Positions 26,630 to 35,379 of a DNA stretch of 64,000 nucleotides are shown one piece after another. Location: NCBI RefSeq assembly GCF_014656215.1, contig NZ_BNBZ01000019.1:89267-153266 (forward strand), written 5' to 3'. Below the pieces are notes generated by a model. The model made no database searches, was not told where the DNA came from, and saw only the letters and a program-made list of their open reading frames with translations. The first letter of the stretch is position 1; each line of letters begins with the position of its first letter. Both the position numbers and the translations under genes were made by a program. The DNA is from Streptomyces zaomyceticus (GTDB lineage: Bacteria > Actinomycetota > Actinomycetes > Streptomycetales > Streptomycetaceae).

Positions 26630-26956
26630 ATGTTGCGAAGCGTGGGGCAGAGGCGAGTGACCGGCGAGGGTGTGGACCCCAGGGTGGCCGAACTGCGGTC
26701 CGCCGTGTCCCGGCTCCGACGCGAACTGGCGGCCCACCGGGTCGAGTTCGCCGATCGGGGCATAGCCGAGGGCGAACTCGCCGCGCTCGACGCCATGGCG
26801 CTCAGCGGCGCCCCCGAGGTTCGGCGGCTGCGCCGCTCCCTGCTGATCGTCGCGGGCTCCGTCGGCTCCGTCAGCGCCCTCGCCGAGGGCCTCGCAGGGG
26901 TCCGGCGCGCGGTGGAACTCTTCGGTCCGCCCCCGCCCAGGGAACCCCTGGACTGA
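26630..26956 (+). CDS. Small conserved hypothetical protein (DUF5955-like)
   Basis: This 108-residue protein has a helical, charged N-terminal half (VAELRSAVSRLRRELAAHRV, possible coiled coil) and a moderately hydrophobic C-terminal segment, SLLIVAGSVGSVSALAEGL. It looks like small Streptomyces proteins grouped as DUF5955, of unknown role. The ATG at 26630 has a GAGGGGGA ribosome site. It stands alone between the divergent MocA-like gene and the convergent response regulator. Confidence 0.65.
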   Translation: MLRSVGQRRVTGEGVDPRVAELRSAVSRLRRELAAHRVEFADRGIAEGELAALDAMALSGAPEVRRLRRSLLIVAGSVGSVSALAEGLAGVRRAVELFGPPPPREPLD

Positions 26957-27004
26957 CCCCGGAACCGGGAGCCGGAGCCGCCGGGGCCGCGCCGGAAGCG
27001 GAAC

Positions 27005-27631
27005 CTACCGCCGGATCAGCCGGCGTGCCGTCGCCGTCGCCACCGCCGCCGTGCGCGAGTCCACGCCCAGCTTCGCGAAGATGTGCACCAGATGCGATTT
27101 CACCGTCGCCTGGCTCAGGAACAGCACCTTGCTGATCTGCTGGTTCGACAGGCCCTCGCCCACCAGCTGGAGCACCTCCAGCTCACGCTTGGTCAGCGCC
27201 TCCGCCGGCGTCCGCATCCGGTCCATCAGCCGGTGCGCCACCGCCGGGGCGAGCGCCGACTGCCCGGCCGCCGCCGTCCGCACCGCCGCCGCCAGCTCCT
27301 CCGGCGGCGCGTCCTTCAGGAGGTAGCCGGAGGCGCCCGCCTCCACCGCCGCCAGGATGTCCGCGTCCGTGTCGTACGTCGTCAGCACGAGCACCTTCGG
27401 CCCGCCGGGGGCCGCCGTGATCGCCGCCGTCGCCTCCGAACCGTGCATCCCGGAGCCGAACTGCAGATCCATCAGGACCACGTCCACACCCCCGGCGGCG
27501 GCCAGCTCCACCGCGCGCTCGGCGGTCGCCGCCTCCCCGACGACGGTGAAGTCCGGCTCGGTGTCCAGGACCGCGCGCAGGCCGGCCCGTACCACCGGGT
27601 GGTCGTCGGCGAGGAGGAGGTGGATGGTCAT
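27005..27631 (-). CDS. NarL/FixJ-family response regulator
   Basis: This 208-residue two-domain regulator has a receiver domain at 1-120, with Asp9-Asp10 and the phospho-acceptor Asp55 in VVLMDLQFGS. A LuxR-type helix-turn-helix follows around 145-200 (LTKRELEVLQLVGEGLSNQQ, then KVLFLSQATVKSHL). It is preceded by the sensor kinase with a three-base gap, so the pair is co-transcribed leftwards. The divergent ABC transporter across a 112-bp promoter region is the likely target. Confidence 0.94.
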   Translation of the reverse strand: MTIHLLLADDHPVVRAGLRAVLDTEPDFTVVGEAATAERAVELAAAGGVDVVLMDLQFGSGMHGSEATAAITAAPGGPKVLVLTTYDTDADILAAVEAGASGYLLKDAPPEELAAAVRTAAAGQSALAPAVAHRLMDRMRTPAEALTKRELEVLQLVGEGLSNQQISKVLFLSQATVKSHLVHIFAKLGVDSRTAAVATATARRLIRR

Positions 27632-27634
27632 GCT

Positions 27635-28858
27635 TCAGACTCCTGCGGGAAGGGGGAGGGAGACGGCGACGGCCGTGCCCTGGCCGGGGGCGGACTCGAC
27701 GGTGAACGTGCCGCCCAGCGACTCCGCGCGCGAGCGCATCGCCGGAAGCCCGAAGCCGCCGTCGGACGACGGGCGCACGGAGACCGGCTCGAAGCCCGTA
27801 CCGTCGTCGACGACGTCGAGGGTCACGGAGGCGTCCATGAAGGACAGCGTGATCTCCGCCCGCGAGGCCGCCGCGTGCCGCACCGTGTTCGCGAGCGCCG
27901 ACTGCGCGATCCTCAGCAGCGCCACCTCGTACGGGGTCGGCAGCTCCACCGGCGTACCGCTCACCGAGAACCGGACCCGAGGCCCGGCCCCCGGTCCGTA
28001 CGGCCCCGCCGCCGGCCCGTAGTCACCCACCCCCGGCTCGCACAGCCGTTCCAGGGCCGCGGCGAGGGAACCGTGCTCCAGGTCCGGCGGCGACAGCGCC
28101 CGTACGAAGCGCCTCGCCTCCGCCAGGTTGTCCTGGGCCGCCTGCCGCGCCCGGTCGATGTGCCCGGCGGCCGGAGAACCCGGCGGCAGGGCCCGCTCGG
28201 CCGCCCGCAGCAGCAGCTGGATCGAGGAGAGGCCCTGGGCCAGCGTGTCGTGGATCTCGCGGGCGAGCCGTTCCCGCTCGGCGAGCGTCCCCGCGTGCCG
28301 TTCCGCCGCCGCCAGCTCCGCCCGCGTCGCGATCAGCTCTTCGATGAGACGGCGCCGCCGCTCGCTCTCCCGGTAGAGCGCCTGGTAGCCGAGGACCGTC
28401 GCCACCGCGACCGCCGCACCGAGCAGCGGCCCGATGAAGACCCCCGGGTTGAGGGCGGCGCCGTGTCCCACGTACGAGAGGATCGCCGCGACCGCCGTCA
28501 GCGTCACCGCGGGCAGCGACCAGCGGACGGGCAGCAGGTGCAGCTGCAGGAAGTAGAGCGGGAAGGCCACCCAGAGCGCCTCCGGGGTCAGGCAGAGCAT
28601 CGCCAGCCAGGAGACGCCGAGGGCGCCGAGCCACACGGCGGCGGCCCGTTGCGACTCCCGTACGGACGGCAGGTACGACCCGGCCGCGTAGACCGCGCCC
28701 GTCACCAGCGCCAGCACCGTTCCGGCGGCCGAATCGGCCCGCAGCGCGGCGAGGGCGAGCAGGCCCGCCATCAGGAGGTGGAGACAGAGGCGCAGCACGC
28801 GCAGGGCGGGGGCGAGGGGAGCCCGGGCGGGGTGGAGGAGGGAGGCGGGGAGATCCAT
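27635..28858 (-). CDS. NarL-type sensor histidine kinase
   Basis: This 407-residue membrane kinase has about five or six hydrophobic segments in residues 20-160, a HisKA_3 dimerisation helix with phospho-acceptor His203 in LAREIHDTLAQGL, and a C-terminal HATPase (NTVRHAAASRAEI with the N-box, VVDDGTGF, GGFGLPAMRSRAE). An unusual short Gly/Pro repeat, DYGPAAGPYGPGAGP, interrupts the region between the HisKA_3 and ATPase domains. No large extracellular sensor is present, so it may sense envelope stress or its ABC transporter partner. Confidence 0.92.
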   Translation of the reverse strand: MDLPASLLHPARAPLAPALRVLRLCLHLLMAGLLALAALRADSAAGTVLALVTGAVYAAGSYLPSVRESQRAAAVWLGALGVSWLAMLCLTPEALWVAFPLYFLQLHLLPVRWSLPAVTLTAVAAILSYVGHGAALNPGVFIGPLLGAAVAVATVLGYQALYRESERRRRLIEELIATRAELAAAERHAGTLAERERLAREIHDTLAQGLSSIQLLLRAAERALPPGSPAAGHIDRARQAAQDNLAEARRFVRALSPPDLEHGSLAAALERLCEPGVGDYGPAAGPYGPGAGPRVRFSVSGTPVELPTPYEVALLRIAQSALANTVRHAAASRAEITLSFMDASVTLDVVDDGTGFEPVSVRPSSDGGFGLPAMRSRAESLGGTFTVESAPGQGTAVAVSLPLPAGV

Positions 28859-28970
28859 GTCCCCTCCAGCCTAGACAGCGGCAGACAATCCGGACTCAAC
28901 CGAAAGTTTGATTGCGGAGCCATCCGTGGCGCGATGCCCGGCGGCCCTCGCCCGGACCACTCTGGTCAGC

Positions 28971-30050
28971 ATGTTCGTGGCATGGAGAGACCTCAGATTC
29001 GCCAAGGGGCGATTCGCCCTCATGGGCACCGTGATCGTCCTGATCACCCTGCTCGTGGGGCTGCTGTCAGGGCTGACCGCCGGGCTCGCGCGGGAGAACA
29101 TCTCCGCGGTCACCGGCCTGTCCGCCGACCGGCTGGCCTTCGCGGCGCCGCCGTCGGGGCAGTCGGTCTCCTTCACCAACTCGACGGTGACGGAGGAGCA
29201 GTGGCGCCGCTGGGCGGATCGGCCCGGAGTGACGGCCGCGGCGCCCCTCGGCATCCGTACGCTCAACGGCGCCGCCGGGGACCGTACCGCCGCCGTCTCC
29301 GCCTTCGGTACGGAGCCGGAGGCCGGACTCGCTCCGGTGGCACCCGCCCGGGGGAAGGCCGTCCTCTCCGAGTCGGCGGCCCGGGAGCTGGGCGTCTCGA
29401 CGGGTGACGCGGTCCGCCTCGGCCCGCTCGACCTCACCGTCGCGGCCGTCGCGGGCGACGCCTCGTACAGCCACACCCCGGTGGTGTGGACCTCGCTCGA
29501 CGACTGGCAGCGGCTCGGCCACACCGGCACCACGGTGGAGGAACAGGCGACCGTCATCGCGCTCCGGGGCGACGGGCAGACCGACTGGGCGGCCGGCGAC
29601 AAGGCCGTCGGCACCGAGGCGCGGACCGTCGACGGTGCCCTCACCGCCATAGGGTCCTACCAGGCGGAGAACGGCTCCCTCCAGCTGATGCGCGGCTTCC
29701 TCTTCGCCATCTCGGCCCTCGTCATAGGAGCCTTCTTCACCGTCTGGACCATCCAGCGCAGCGGCGACGTCGCCGTCCTCAAGGCGCTCGGGGCCTCGAC
29801 CCCGTACCTCCTCAAGGACGCCCTCGGGCAGGCCGTGCTCATGCTCACGGCGGGCACCCTGCTCGGCACGGCGCTCGCCGTCGGCATCGGCGCGCTGGTC
29901 AGCGGCGGGAACGTGCCCTTCGTCCTGGAGCCGCTGACCGTCCTCGGGCCGGCGGCCGTCATCGTGGTGCTCGGCGTGCTCGGCGCGGCCCTGTCCATCC
30001 GGCGGATCACCGCCGTCGACCCCCTCACCGCCCTCGGGAGCGCCCGATGA
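28971..30050 (+). CDS. ABC transporter permease (FtsX/MacB-like)
   Basis: This 359-residue membrane protein has one N-terminal membrane segment (LMGTVIVLITLLVGLLSG), a ~200-residue extracytoplasmic domain and three C-terminal segments with the FtsX-family stretch SGDVAVLKALGASTPYLLKD. This is the layout of MacB/FtsX-type permeases, which move lipids, peptides or drugs, often as resistance exporters. It overlaps the ATPase gene by ATGA. The divergent two-component system next door probably controls it. The ATG at 28971 is set by family alignment; no strong ribosome site is seen. Confidence 0.88.
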   Translation: MFVAWRDLRFAKGRFALMGTVIVLITLLVGLLSGLTAGLARENISAVTGLSADRLAFAAPPSGQSVSFTNSTVTEEQWRRWADRPGVTAAAPLGIRTLNGAAGDRTAAVSAFGTEPEAGLAPVAPARGKAVLSESAARELGVSTGDAVRLGPLDLTVAAVAGDASYSHTPVVWTSLDDWQRLGHTGTTVEEQATVIALRGDGQTDWAAGDKAVGTEARTVDGALTAIGSYQAENGSLQLMRGFLFAISALVIGAFFTVWTIQRSGDVAVLKALGASTPYLLKDALGQAVLMLTAGTLLGTALAVGIGALVSGGNVPFVLEPLTVLGPAAVIVVLGVLGAALSIRRITAVDPLTALGSAR

Positions 30051-30730
30051 GTCTCGTCCTCGACGCCGTCACCCTCACCTACCCCGACGGGGACGGCCGG
30101 CTCACCGCCCTCGACGCCGTCTCCCTCGACGTACCCGCCGGTACGCTCACGGCCGTCGTCGGCCCCTCCGGCTCCGGCAAGTCCAGCCTGCTCGCGGTCG
30201 CCGCGACCCTGGTGACCCCCGACCGCGGCGGGGTCCTCGTCGCCGGTACGGACACGGGAGCGCTGGACGCGGCAGGGCGGGCGGCACTGCGGCGGGAGCG
30301 GATCGGGATCGTCTTCCAGCAGCCCAATCTGCTGCCCTCGCTCACGGCGGCCGAACAGCTCCAGGTGATGGCACACCTGTCCGGCCGGGCCCCGAAGGAG
30401 GCCCGGAGCCGCGCCCTGGAACTGCTGGACGCGGTGGGCCTCGCGGATCTGGCCGGGCGAAGGCCGCACCAGCTGTCCGGCGGGCAGCGGCAGCGCGTCA
30501 ACATCGCGCGGGCCCTCGTGAACGAACCCGCGGTGCTCCTCGTCGACGAGCCCACCAGCGCGCTCGACCACGAGCGGGGAGCCGCGGTGGTGGAGCTCCT
30601 GGCGGGCCTGACGGGGGAGCGTGGCACGGCCACGGTCCTCGTCACCCACGACCGCACGCACGTCGCCCGCGCGGACCGCGTGGTCGAGGTCCGCGACGGA
30701 CGACTCTCCGAACGGACCGTCGGGGTCTGA
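30047..30730 (+). CDS. ABC transporter ATPase (LolD/MacB type)
   Basis: This 227-residue ATP-binding subunit has Walker A GPSGSGKSS, Q-loop VFQQPNLLP, signature LSGGQRQRVNIARAL, Walker B VLLVDEPTSALD and the H-loop LVTHD. It energises the FtsX-like permease encoded immediately upstream, whose stop overlaps this start (ATGA). The length and sequence are typical of LolD-like ATPases. Confidence 0.95.
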   Translation: MSLVLDAVTLTYPDGDGRLTALDAVSLDVPAGTLTAVVGPSGSGKSSLLAVAATLVTPDRGGVLVAGTDTGALDAAGRAALRRERIGIVFQQPNLLPSLTAAEQLQVMAHLSGRAPKEARSRALELLDAVGLADLAGRRPHQLSGGQRQRVNIARALVNEPAVLLVDEPTSALDHERGAAVVELLAGLTGERGTATVLVTHDRTHVARADRVVEVRDGRLSERTVGV

Positions 30731-30758
30731 TCCCCGGACCAGGGCCCCGGCCCGGGAC

Positions 30759-30826
30759 GTGAAGCCCGGGCCGGTGGATCGGGCGTCCGGATGTGAAGCC
30801 CGGGCCGGGGATCAGGCGTCCGGCCC
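30759..30826. repeat. 34-bp direct repeat between ABC ATPase and allR
   Basis: GTGAAGCCCGGGCCGG starts at 30759 and again at 30793, each followed by a similar ATC(G/A)GGCGTCCGG segment. Each unit contains a small GCCCGGGC self-complementary core. It sits between convergent genes and may help termination. Confidence 0.6.
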
Positions 30827-30831
30827 GGGCG

Positions 30832-31638
30832 TCACGCCCCGCCGTTGCCCGAGGTGTTCGCCAGCGCCGCCGAGAGTTCCCGGGCGACCTCCTGGAGGAT
30901 CGGGACGATCTTCTCCGTGGCCGCCTCGGTCACCCGGCCCGCGGGGCCCGAGATCGAGATCGCCGCGGCGGTGGGGGAGTCCGGTACCGACACCGCGAGG
31001 CAGCGGACTCCTATCTCCTGCTCGTTGTCGTCGACCGCGTAGCCCGTCTCGCGGACCGCGACGAGCGCGTCGAGGAAGCCGTCCGGCGTGGTGATGGTCT
31101 TCTCCGTCGCGGCCGGCATGCCGGTACGGGCGAGCAGCGCGCGGACCTCCTCCGCCGGGGTGTGGGCGAGGAGCGCCTTGCCGACGCCGGTCGAGTGCGG
31201 CAGCACCCGTCGGCCGACCTCGGTGAACATGCGCATCGAGTGCTTGGACGGCACCTGCGCGACGTACACGATCTCGTCGCCGTCGAGCAGGGCCATGTTC
31301 GCGGTCTCGCCGGTCTCCTCGACGAGGCGCGCCAGATACGGGCGGGCCCAGGTGCCGAGGAGGCGGGAGGCCGATTCGCCGAGCCGGATGAGCCGGGGTC
31401 CGAGCGCGTACCGCCGGTTGGGCTGCTGGCGCACATAGCCGCAGGCGACCAGGGTGCGCATCAGGCGGTGGATGGTGGGGAGCGGGAGTCCGCTGCTGGC
31501 GGAGAGCTCGCTCAGCCCGACCTCGCCCCCGGCGTCGGCCATCCGCTCGAGGAGGTCGAAGGCACGCTCAAGGGACTGGACGCCCCCGCTCGCGGCGGGC
31601 TTGGCGGCGTCGGTGGTGCTGGCGCTGGACGTCGGCAC
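30832..31638 (-). CDS. allR: IclR-family regulator of allantoin catabolism (AllR)
   Basis: This 268-residue protein has an N-terminal winged helix (LERAFDLLERMADAGGEVGL, then GLPLPTIHRLMRTLVACGYV) and a C-terminal IclR effector domain (~90-260). It is adjacent and divergent to allantoinase, as in S. coelicolor, where AllR represses allantoin-pathway genes and responds to a pathway intermediate. The GTG at 31638 is chosen because AAAGGA lies eight bases upstream, giving a start at VPTSSAST. The paired 15-bp boxes in this divergent region and upstream of gcl, hyi and aceB are its best candidate sites. Confidence 0.9.
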   Translation of the reverse strand: MPTSSASTTDAAKPAASGGVQSLERAFDLLERMADAGGEVGLSELSASSGLPLPTIHRLMRTLVACGYVRQQPNRRYALGPRLIRLGESASRLLGTWARPYLARLVEETGETANMALLDGDEIVYVAQVPSKHSMRMFTEVGRRVLPHSTGVGKALLAHTPAEEVRALLARTGMPAATEKTITTPDGFLDALVAVRETGYAVDDNEQEIGVRCLAVSVPDSPTAAAISISGPAGRVTEAATEKIVPILQEVARELSAALANTSGNGGA

Positions 31639-31801
31639 GGCAACGGTCCTTTCGGGGCAGGCGGGCAAGTCAGCAGCCTACCGGCCCGTCGATCGGGGCA
31701 CATGGTCCCGGTGTCGGCGTCCGGGCCGGTCAGGGCCTGTTTGTCCGGTGTCGGCGGCGGTCCTGAGCGGTCCGGCTCGGCCCCACCTGTGTGGAGCTAC
31801 G

Positions 31802-31837
31802 TTCTACTGTACGAAATTTACATTCCACTTCGTGGAA
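31802..31837 (+). promoter_or_regulatory. Tandem operator boxes upstream of allB
   Basis: TTCCACTTCGTGGAA (31823-31837) has perfect 6-bp arms. A degenerate copy, TTCTACTGTACGAAA (31802-31816), starts exactly 21 bp before it. A TACATT that could be a -10 (31819-31824) overlaps the proximal box. Confidence 0.65.
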
Positions 31838-31914
31838 ACATCCAAGCAGGGTTCGCCGACGGGCGATCCTGGAATTGTGCCCTTGACGACATGTCGTCCG
31901 GAAGTGAAGACTCC

Positions 31915-31931
31915 TTCAACAGTTCGTTGAA
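31915..31931 (+). promoter_or_regulatory. 17-bp palindrome upstream of allB
   Basis: TTCAACAGTTCGTTGAA has perfect 6-bp arms, 67 bp before the allB start. It matches the elements at the uraD and katA promoters at most positions. Confidence 0.6.
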
Positions 31932-31998
31932 TTTCCTGCCGGGTGGTTCCTCGCCGAAGCACCCGGTCCTCGCCGAAGCACTTGAAGAAGGGGTACGG

Positions 31999-33333
31999 GT
32001 GGACGTCAACCTGGTCCTGCGCTCGACGCGTGTCATCACCCCCGAGGGGACCCGCCCGGCGTCGATCGCCGTCTCCGGAGGGACGATCGCGGCCGTGCTG
32101 CCGTACGAGGCCGAGGTACCCGCCGGTGCCCGGCTGGAGGACGTCGGCGACGACGTCGTCCTGCCCGGACTCGTCGACACCCACGTGCATGTGAACGACC
32201 CCGGCCGCACCGAGTGGGAGGGCTTCTGGACCGCCACCCGCGCGGCCGCCGCCGGTGGCATCACCACACTCCTCGACATGCCGCTCAACTCGCTGCCGCC
32301 GACCACCACGGTGGAGAACCTGCGGGTCAAGCAGGAGGTCGCCCGCGCCAAGGCCCACGTCGACGTCGGCTTCTGGGGCGGCGCCCTGCCCGACAACGTC
32401 AAGGACCTGCGTCCGCTCCACGACGCCGGGGTCTTCGGCTTCAAGTGCTTCCTGTCGCCCTCCGGCGTCGAGGAGTTCCCCGAGCTCGACCAGGAGCGGC
32501 TGGCGACCTCGCTCGCCGAGATCTCCGGCTTCGACGGCCTGATGATCGTGCACGCCGAGGACCCGCACCACCTCGCCGCAGCGCCCCAGCGCCCGGGCGG
32601 CGCCTACGCCGACTTCCTCGCCTCCCGTCCCCGGGACGCCGAGAACACGGCGATCGAGAACCTGATCAACCAGGCCCGCCGGCTCGACGCCCGCGTCCAC
32701 GTCCTCCACCTCTCCTCCTCGGACGCGCTGCCGGTCATCGCCGCCGCCAAGGCCGAGGGCGTGAAGATCACGGTCGAGTCCTGTCCGCACTTCCTCACGC
32801 TCACCGCCGAGGAGATCCCGGACGGCGCCACCGAGTTCAAGTGCTGCCCGCCCATCCGTGAGGCCGTCAACCAGGACGCGCTGTGGCAGGGACTCGCGGA
32901 CGGCACGATCGACTGCATCGTCTCCGACCACTCCCCGTCCACGGCCGACCTCAAGACGCCCGACTTCGCGTCCGCCTGGGGCGGCATCTCCTCCCTCCAG
33001 CTCGGCCTGCCCGCGATCTGGACCGAGGCCCGCCGCCGCGGCTTCGACCTCACGGACGTCGTCCGCTGGATGTCCGAGGGCCCTGCCCGGCTCGCCGGAC
33101 TCACCCGCAAGGGCGCCATCGAGGCCGGCCGCGACGCCGACTTCGCCGTCCTCGCTCCCGAGGCGACCTTCACGGTCGACCCGGCCGACCTCCAGCACCG
33201 CAACCGCATCACCGCCTACGCGGGCAAGACCCTCCACGGCGTCGTCACTTCCACCTGGCTGCGTGGAGAGCGGATCGCCGACAACGGCACCCTCGCCGAG
33301 CCCTCCGGCCGCCTCCTCGAAAGGAACAACTGA
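31999..33333 (+). CDS. allB: Allantoinase
   Basis: This 444-residue binuclear-zinc amidohydrolase opens the allantoin ring to allantoate. It has LPGLVDTHVHVNDPGRTEWE with metal ligands His62 and His64, GVFGFKCFLSPSG with the carboxylated Lys149, MIVHAEDPHHL, VLHLSSSDALP, and the catalytic-Asp segment CIVSDHSPS. The GTG at 31999 follows GAAGAAGG and gives the usual family N-terminus VDVNLVLRSTRVIT. The same frame continues upstream, but those codons cover the operators. Allantoicase follows one base after the stop. Confidence 0.97.
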   Translation: MDVNLVLRSTRVITPEGTRPASIAVSGGTIAAVLPYEAEVPAGARLEDVGDDVVLPGLVDTHVHVNDPGRTEWEGFWTATRAAAAGGITTLLDMPLNSLPPTTTVENLRVKQEVARAKAHVDVGFWGGALPDNVKDLRPLHDAGVFGFKCFLSPSGVEEFPELDQERLATSLAEISGFDGLMIVHAEDPHHLAAAPQRPGGAYADFLASRPRDAENTAIENLINQARRLDARVHVLHLSSSDALPVIAAAKAEGVKITVESCPHFLTLTAEEIPDGATEFKCCPPIREAVNQDALWQGLADGTIDCIVSDHSPSTADLKTPDFASAWGGISSLQLGLPAIWTEARRRGFDLTDVVRWMSEGPARLAGLTRKGAIEAGRDADFAVLAPEATFTVDPADLQHRNRITAYAGKTLHGVVTSTWLRGERIADNGTLAEPSGRLLERNN

Positions 33334-33334
33334 C

Positions 33335-34450
33335 GTGTCCGCCATACCCAGCTTCACCGGTGACGCGAGCCCCTACGGCGGCGGCGACCCGTACGCCGAC
33401 TACCGGACGGCCGACTTCCCCTTCACCCAGTACGCCGACCTCGCCGACCGGCGCCTCGGCGCGGGCGTGATCGCCGCCAACGACGAGTTCTTCGCCGAGC
33501 GCGAGAACCTGCTCAAGCCCGAGGCCGCCGAGTTCGACCCCGAGCACTTCGGCCACAAGGGCAAGATCATGGACGGCTGGGAGACCCGCCGCCGCCGCGG
33601 CGTCTCGGCCCAGCAGCCGCACCCCACCGAGGACGACCACGACTGGGCCCTCGTACGGCTCGGCGCGCCCGGTGTCGTCCGCGGCATCGTCCTCGACACG
33701 GCCCACTTCCGCGGCAACTACCCGCAGGCCGTCTCCGTCGAGGCCGCCTCCGTCGCCGGCTCGCCCTCGCCCGAGGAGCTCCTCGCCGACGACGTGAAGT
33801 GGACGACGCTCGTTCCGCGCACCGCCGTCGGCGGTCACGCCGCCAACGGCTTCGCCGTCGACGTCGAGCAGCGCTTCACGCACCTGCGCGTCAACCAGCA
33901 CCCCGACGGCGGCATCGCCCGCCTCCGGGTCTACGGCGAGGTCGCCCCCGACCCGGCGTGGCTCGGGGTCCTCGGCACCTTCGACCTCGCGGCCCTGGAG
34001 AACGGCGGCCAGGTCGAGGACGCCTCCGACCGCTTCTACTCCCCGGCCACCAACACCATCCAGCCGGGCCGCTCCCGCAAGATGGACGACGGCTGGGAGA
34101 CCCGCCGCCGCCGCGACAAGGGCAACGACTGGATCCGCTACCAGCTGGTCGCCGAGTCCGAGATCCGCGCCGTCGAGATCGACACCGCCTACCTCAAGGG
34201 CAACAGCGCCGGCTGGGCCGCGCTCTCCGTCGCCGCCGAGGGCTCGGAGGAGTGGACCGAGATCCTGCCCCGGACCCGCCTCCAGCCCGACGCCAACCAC
34301 CGCTTCGTGCTCGGCACGCCGGCGGTCGGCTCCCGGGTGCGGATCGACATCTACCCGGACGGCGGCATCTCCCGCCTGCGTCTCTTCGGCTCCCTCACGG
34401 AGGCCGGCGCGGCCCGTCTGACCGCCCGCCACCAGGAACTGGGCGGCTGA
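33335..34450 (+). CDS. alc: Allantoicase
   Basis: This 371-residue hydrolase cleaves allantoate to ureidoglycolate and urea. It contains the family's two homologous jelly-roll domains, visible as paired motifs: KIMDGWETRRRRG near 85 with DWALVRLGAPGVV, and RKMDDGWETRRRRD near 250 with DWIRYQLV; also HPDGGIARLRVYGEV and YPDGGISRLRLFGSL. The GTG at 33335 is one base after the allantoinase stop, so the two are translated from one message. Ureidoglycolate then yields the glyoxylate consumed by gcl and aceB. A 16-bp-stem terminator follows. Confidence 0.97.
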   Translation: MSAIPSFTGDASPYGGGDPYADYRTADFPFTQYADLADRRLGAGVIAANDEFFAERENLLKPEAAEFDPEHFGHKGKIMDGWETRRRRGVSAQQPHPTEDDHDWALVRLGAPGVVRGIVLDTAHFRGNYPQAVSVEAASVAGSPSPEELLADDVKWTTLVPRTAVGGHAANGFAVDVEQRFTHLRVNQHPDGGIARLRVYGEVAPDPAWLGVLGTFDLAALENGGQVEDASDRFYSPATNTIQPGRSRKMDDGWETRRRRDKGNDWIRYQLVAESEIRAVEIDTAYLKGNSAGWAALSVAAEGSEEWTEILPRTRLQPDANHRFVLGTPAVGSRVRIDIYPDGGISRLRLFGSLTEAGAARLTARHQELGG

Positions 34451-34582
34451 CGCCGACGGGACCACCGACAGGCCGGGTACGCCCGGCCGTCCCGGGACTC
34501 CGGGGTCGGGCGGCCGACACCGCCCGACCCCCAGGGCTCCCGGTCACCCGAGAACTGGGCGGGTACGACACCCCGCCCGGCC

Positions 34583-34624
34583 CGCGAGGGCGCACCGGAA
34601 CGACAGCACCGGTGCGCCCTCGCG
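34583..34624. terminator. Strong terminator between allantoicase and SDR genes
   Basis: A perfect 16-bp stem (34583-34598 with 34609-34624) has a 10-nt loop, between convergent genes. It can stop transcription from both sides. Confidence 0.85.
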
Positions 34625-34638
34625 AACCCTTTCCGGGG

Positions 34639-35379
34639 TCACGCCGCGTACCCGCCGTCCACCGAGAACTCGGCGCCCGTCACGTACCGCCCCTCCGGTC
34701 CCGCCAGGAAGGCGACCAGGGAGGCCACCTCGTCCGGGGTGCCGAAGCGGCCCAGCGCCGTCAGGGCCGCCTGGCCCTCCGCGTACGGCCCGTCCGCGGG
34801 ATTCATGTCGGTGTCGATCGGGCCGGGGTGGACGAGATTCGCCGTGATGCCGCGACCGCCCAGGTCCCGGGCGAGCGCCTTGGTGAGGCCGGTCAGGGCC
34901 GACTTGCTCATCGCGTACAGGGATCCGCCGGGCCCCGGCACCCGCAGGGCCATGCAGCTGCCGATCGTGATGATCCGCCCGCCGTCCGGCAGGCGCCCGG
35001 CCGCCGCCTGCGAGGCGAGGAAGGCCGCCCGGACGTTCACCGCGAGGACCCGGTCCACATCGGCGAGGGCCAGCGACTCCAGCGGGCCGAGGACCCCGAC
35101 ACCGGCGTTGTTGACCAGGACGTCCAGCCGGCCCAGGGCGTCCGCGGCCCATTCGACCGCCCCCGCGGCGTCCCCGGCGTCGGCCGCGTCGGCCCGCAGG
35201 GGCAGCGCCTTCCGTCCGGTCGCCGCGATCCGCGCGGCGACCTCCTCGGCCCGTGCCTCGTCCCGGGCGTAGGTGAAGGCGACGTCGGCGCCCTCCCGTG
35301 CGAGGCGCACGGCCGTGGCCGCGCCGATCCCGCGACTGCCGCCCGTCACCAGAACCGCCGTGCCGTTCATCGTGGACAT
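34639..35379 (-). CDS. Short-chain dehydrogenase/reductase
   Basis: This 246-residue classical SDR has the cofactor motif TGGSRGIGAA, the NNAG motif (VLVNNAGVGVLG) and the catalytic YxxxK in SLYAMSKSAL, with a Ser in the preceding IITIGSCMAL. The sequence after the second strand (TYARDEARAEE) favours NADPH. The substrate is unknown; 3-oxoacyl-ACP reductase-like annotation would be generic. The ATG at 35379 has GGAGG at good spacing. It is divergent from the DHFR-like gene across about 200 bp. Confidence 0.9.
   Translation of the reverse strand: MSTMNGTAVLVTGGSRGIGAATAVRLAREGADVAFTYARDEARAEEVAARIAATGRKALPLRADAADAGDAAGAVEWAADALGRLDVLVNNAGVGVLGPLESLALADVDRVLAVNVRAAFLASQAAAGRLPDGGRIITIGSCMALRVPGPGGSLYAMSKSALTGLTKALARDLGGRGITANLVHPGPIDTDMNPADGPYAEGQAALTALGRFGTPDEVASLVAFLAGPEGRYVTGAEFSVDGGYAA

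Larger units (their letters stand above)
31639..31998. other. 360-bp divergent regulatory region of allR and allB
   Basis: This region contains the paired boxes at 31802-31837 and the 17-bp palindrome at 31915-31931. Both lie nearer allB than allR. Upstream of allB there is an in-frame extension with an ATG at 31891, but the GTG at 31999 is preferred. No other gene is supported. Confidence 0.6.

Noticed and set aside
30759..30826. 34-bp direct repeat as part of a mobile or CRISPR-like element
   Set aside because: Only two copies, directly adjacent, without flanking inverted repeats or spacers; a simple local duplication fits.
31891..31998. Upstream in-frame ATG for allantoinase
   Set aside because: It would translate the 17-bp palindrome, lacks a ribosome site, and extends beyond the usual family N-terminus.
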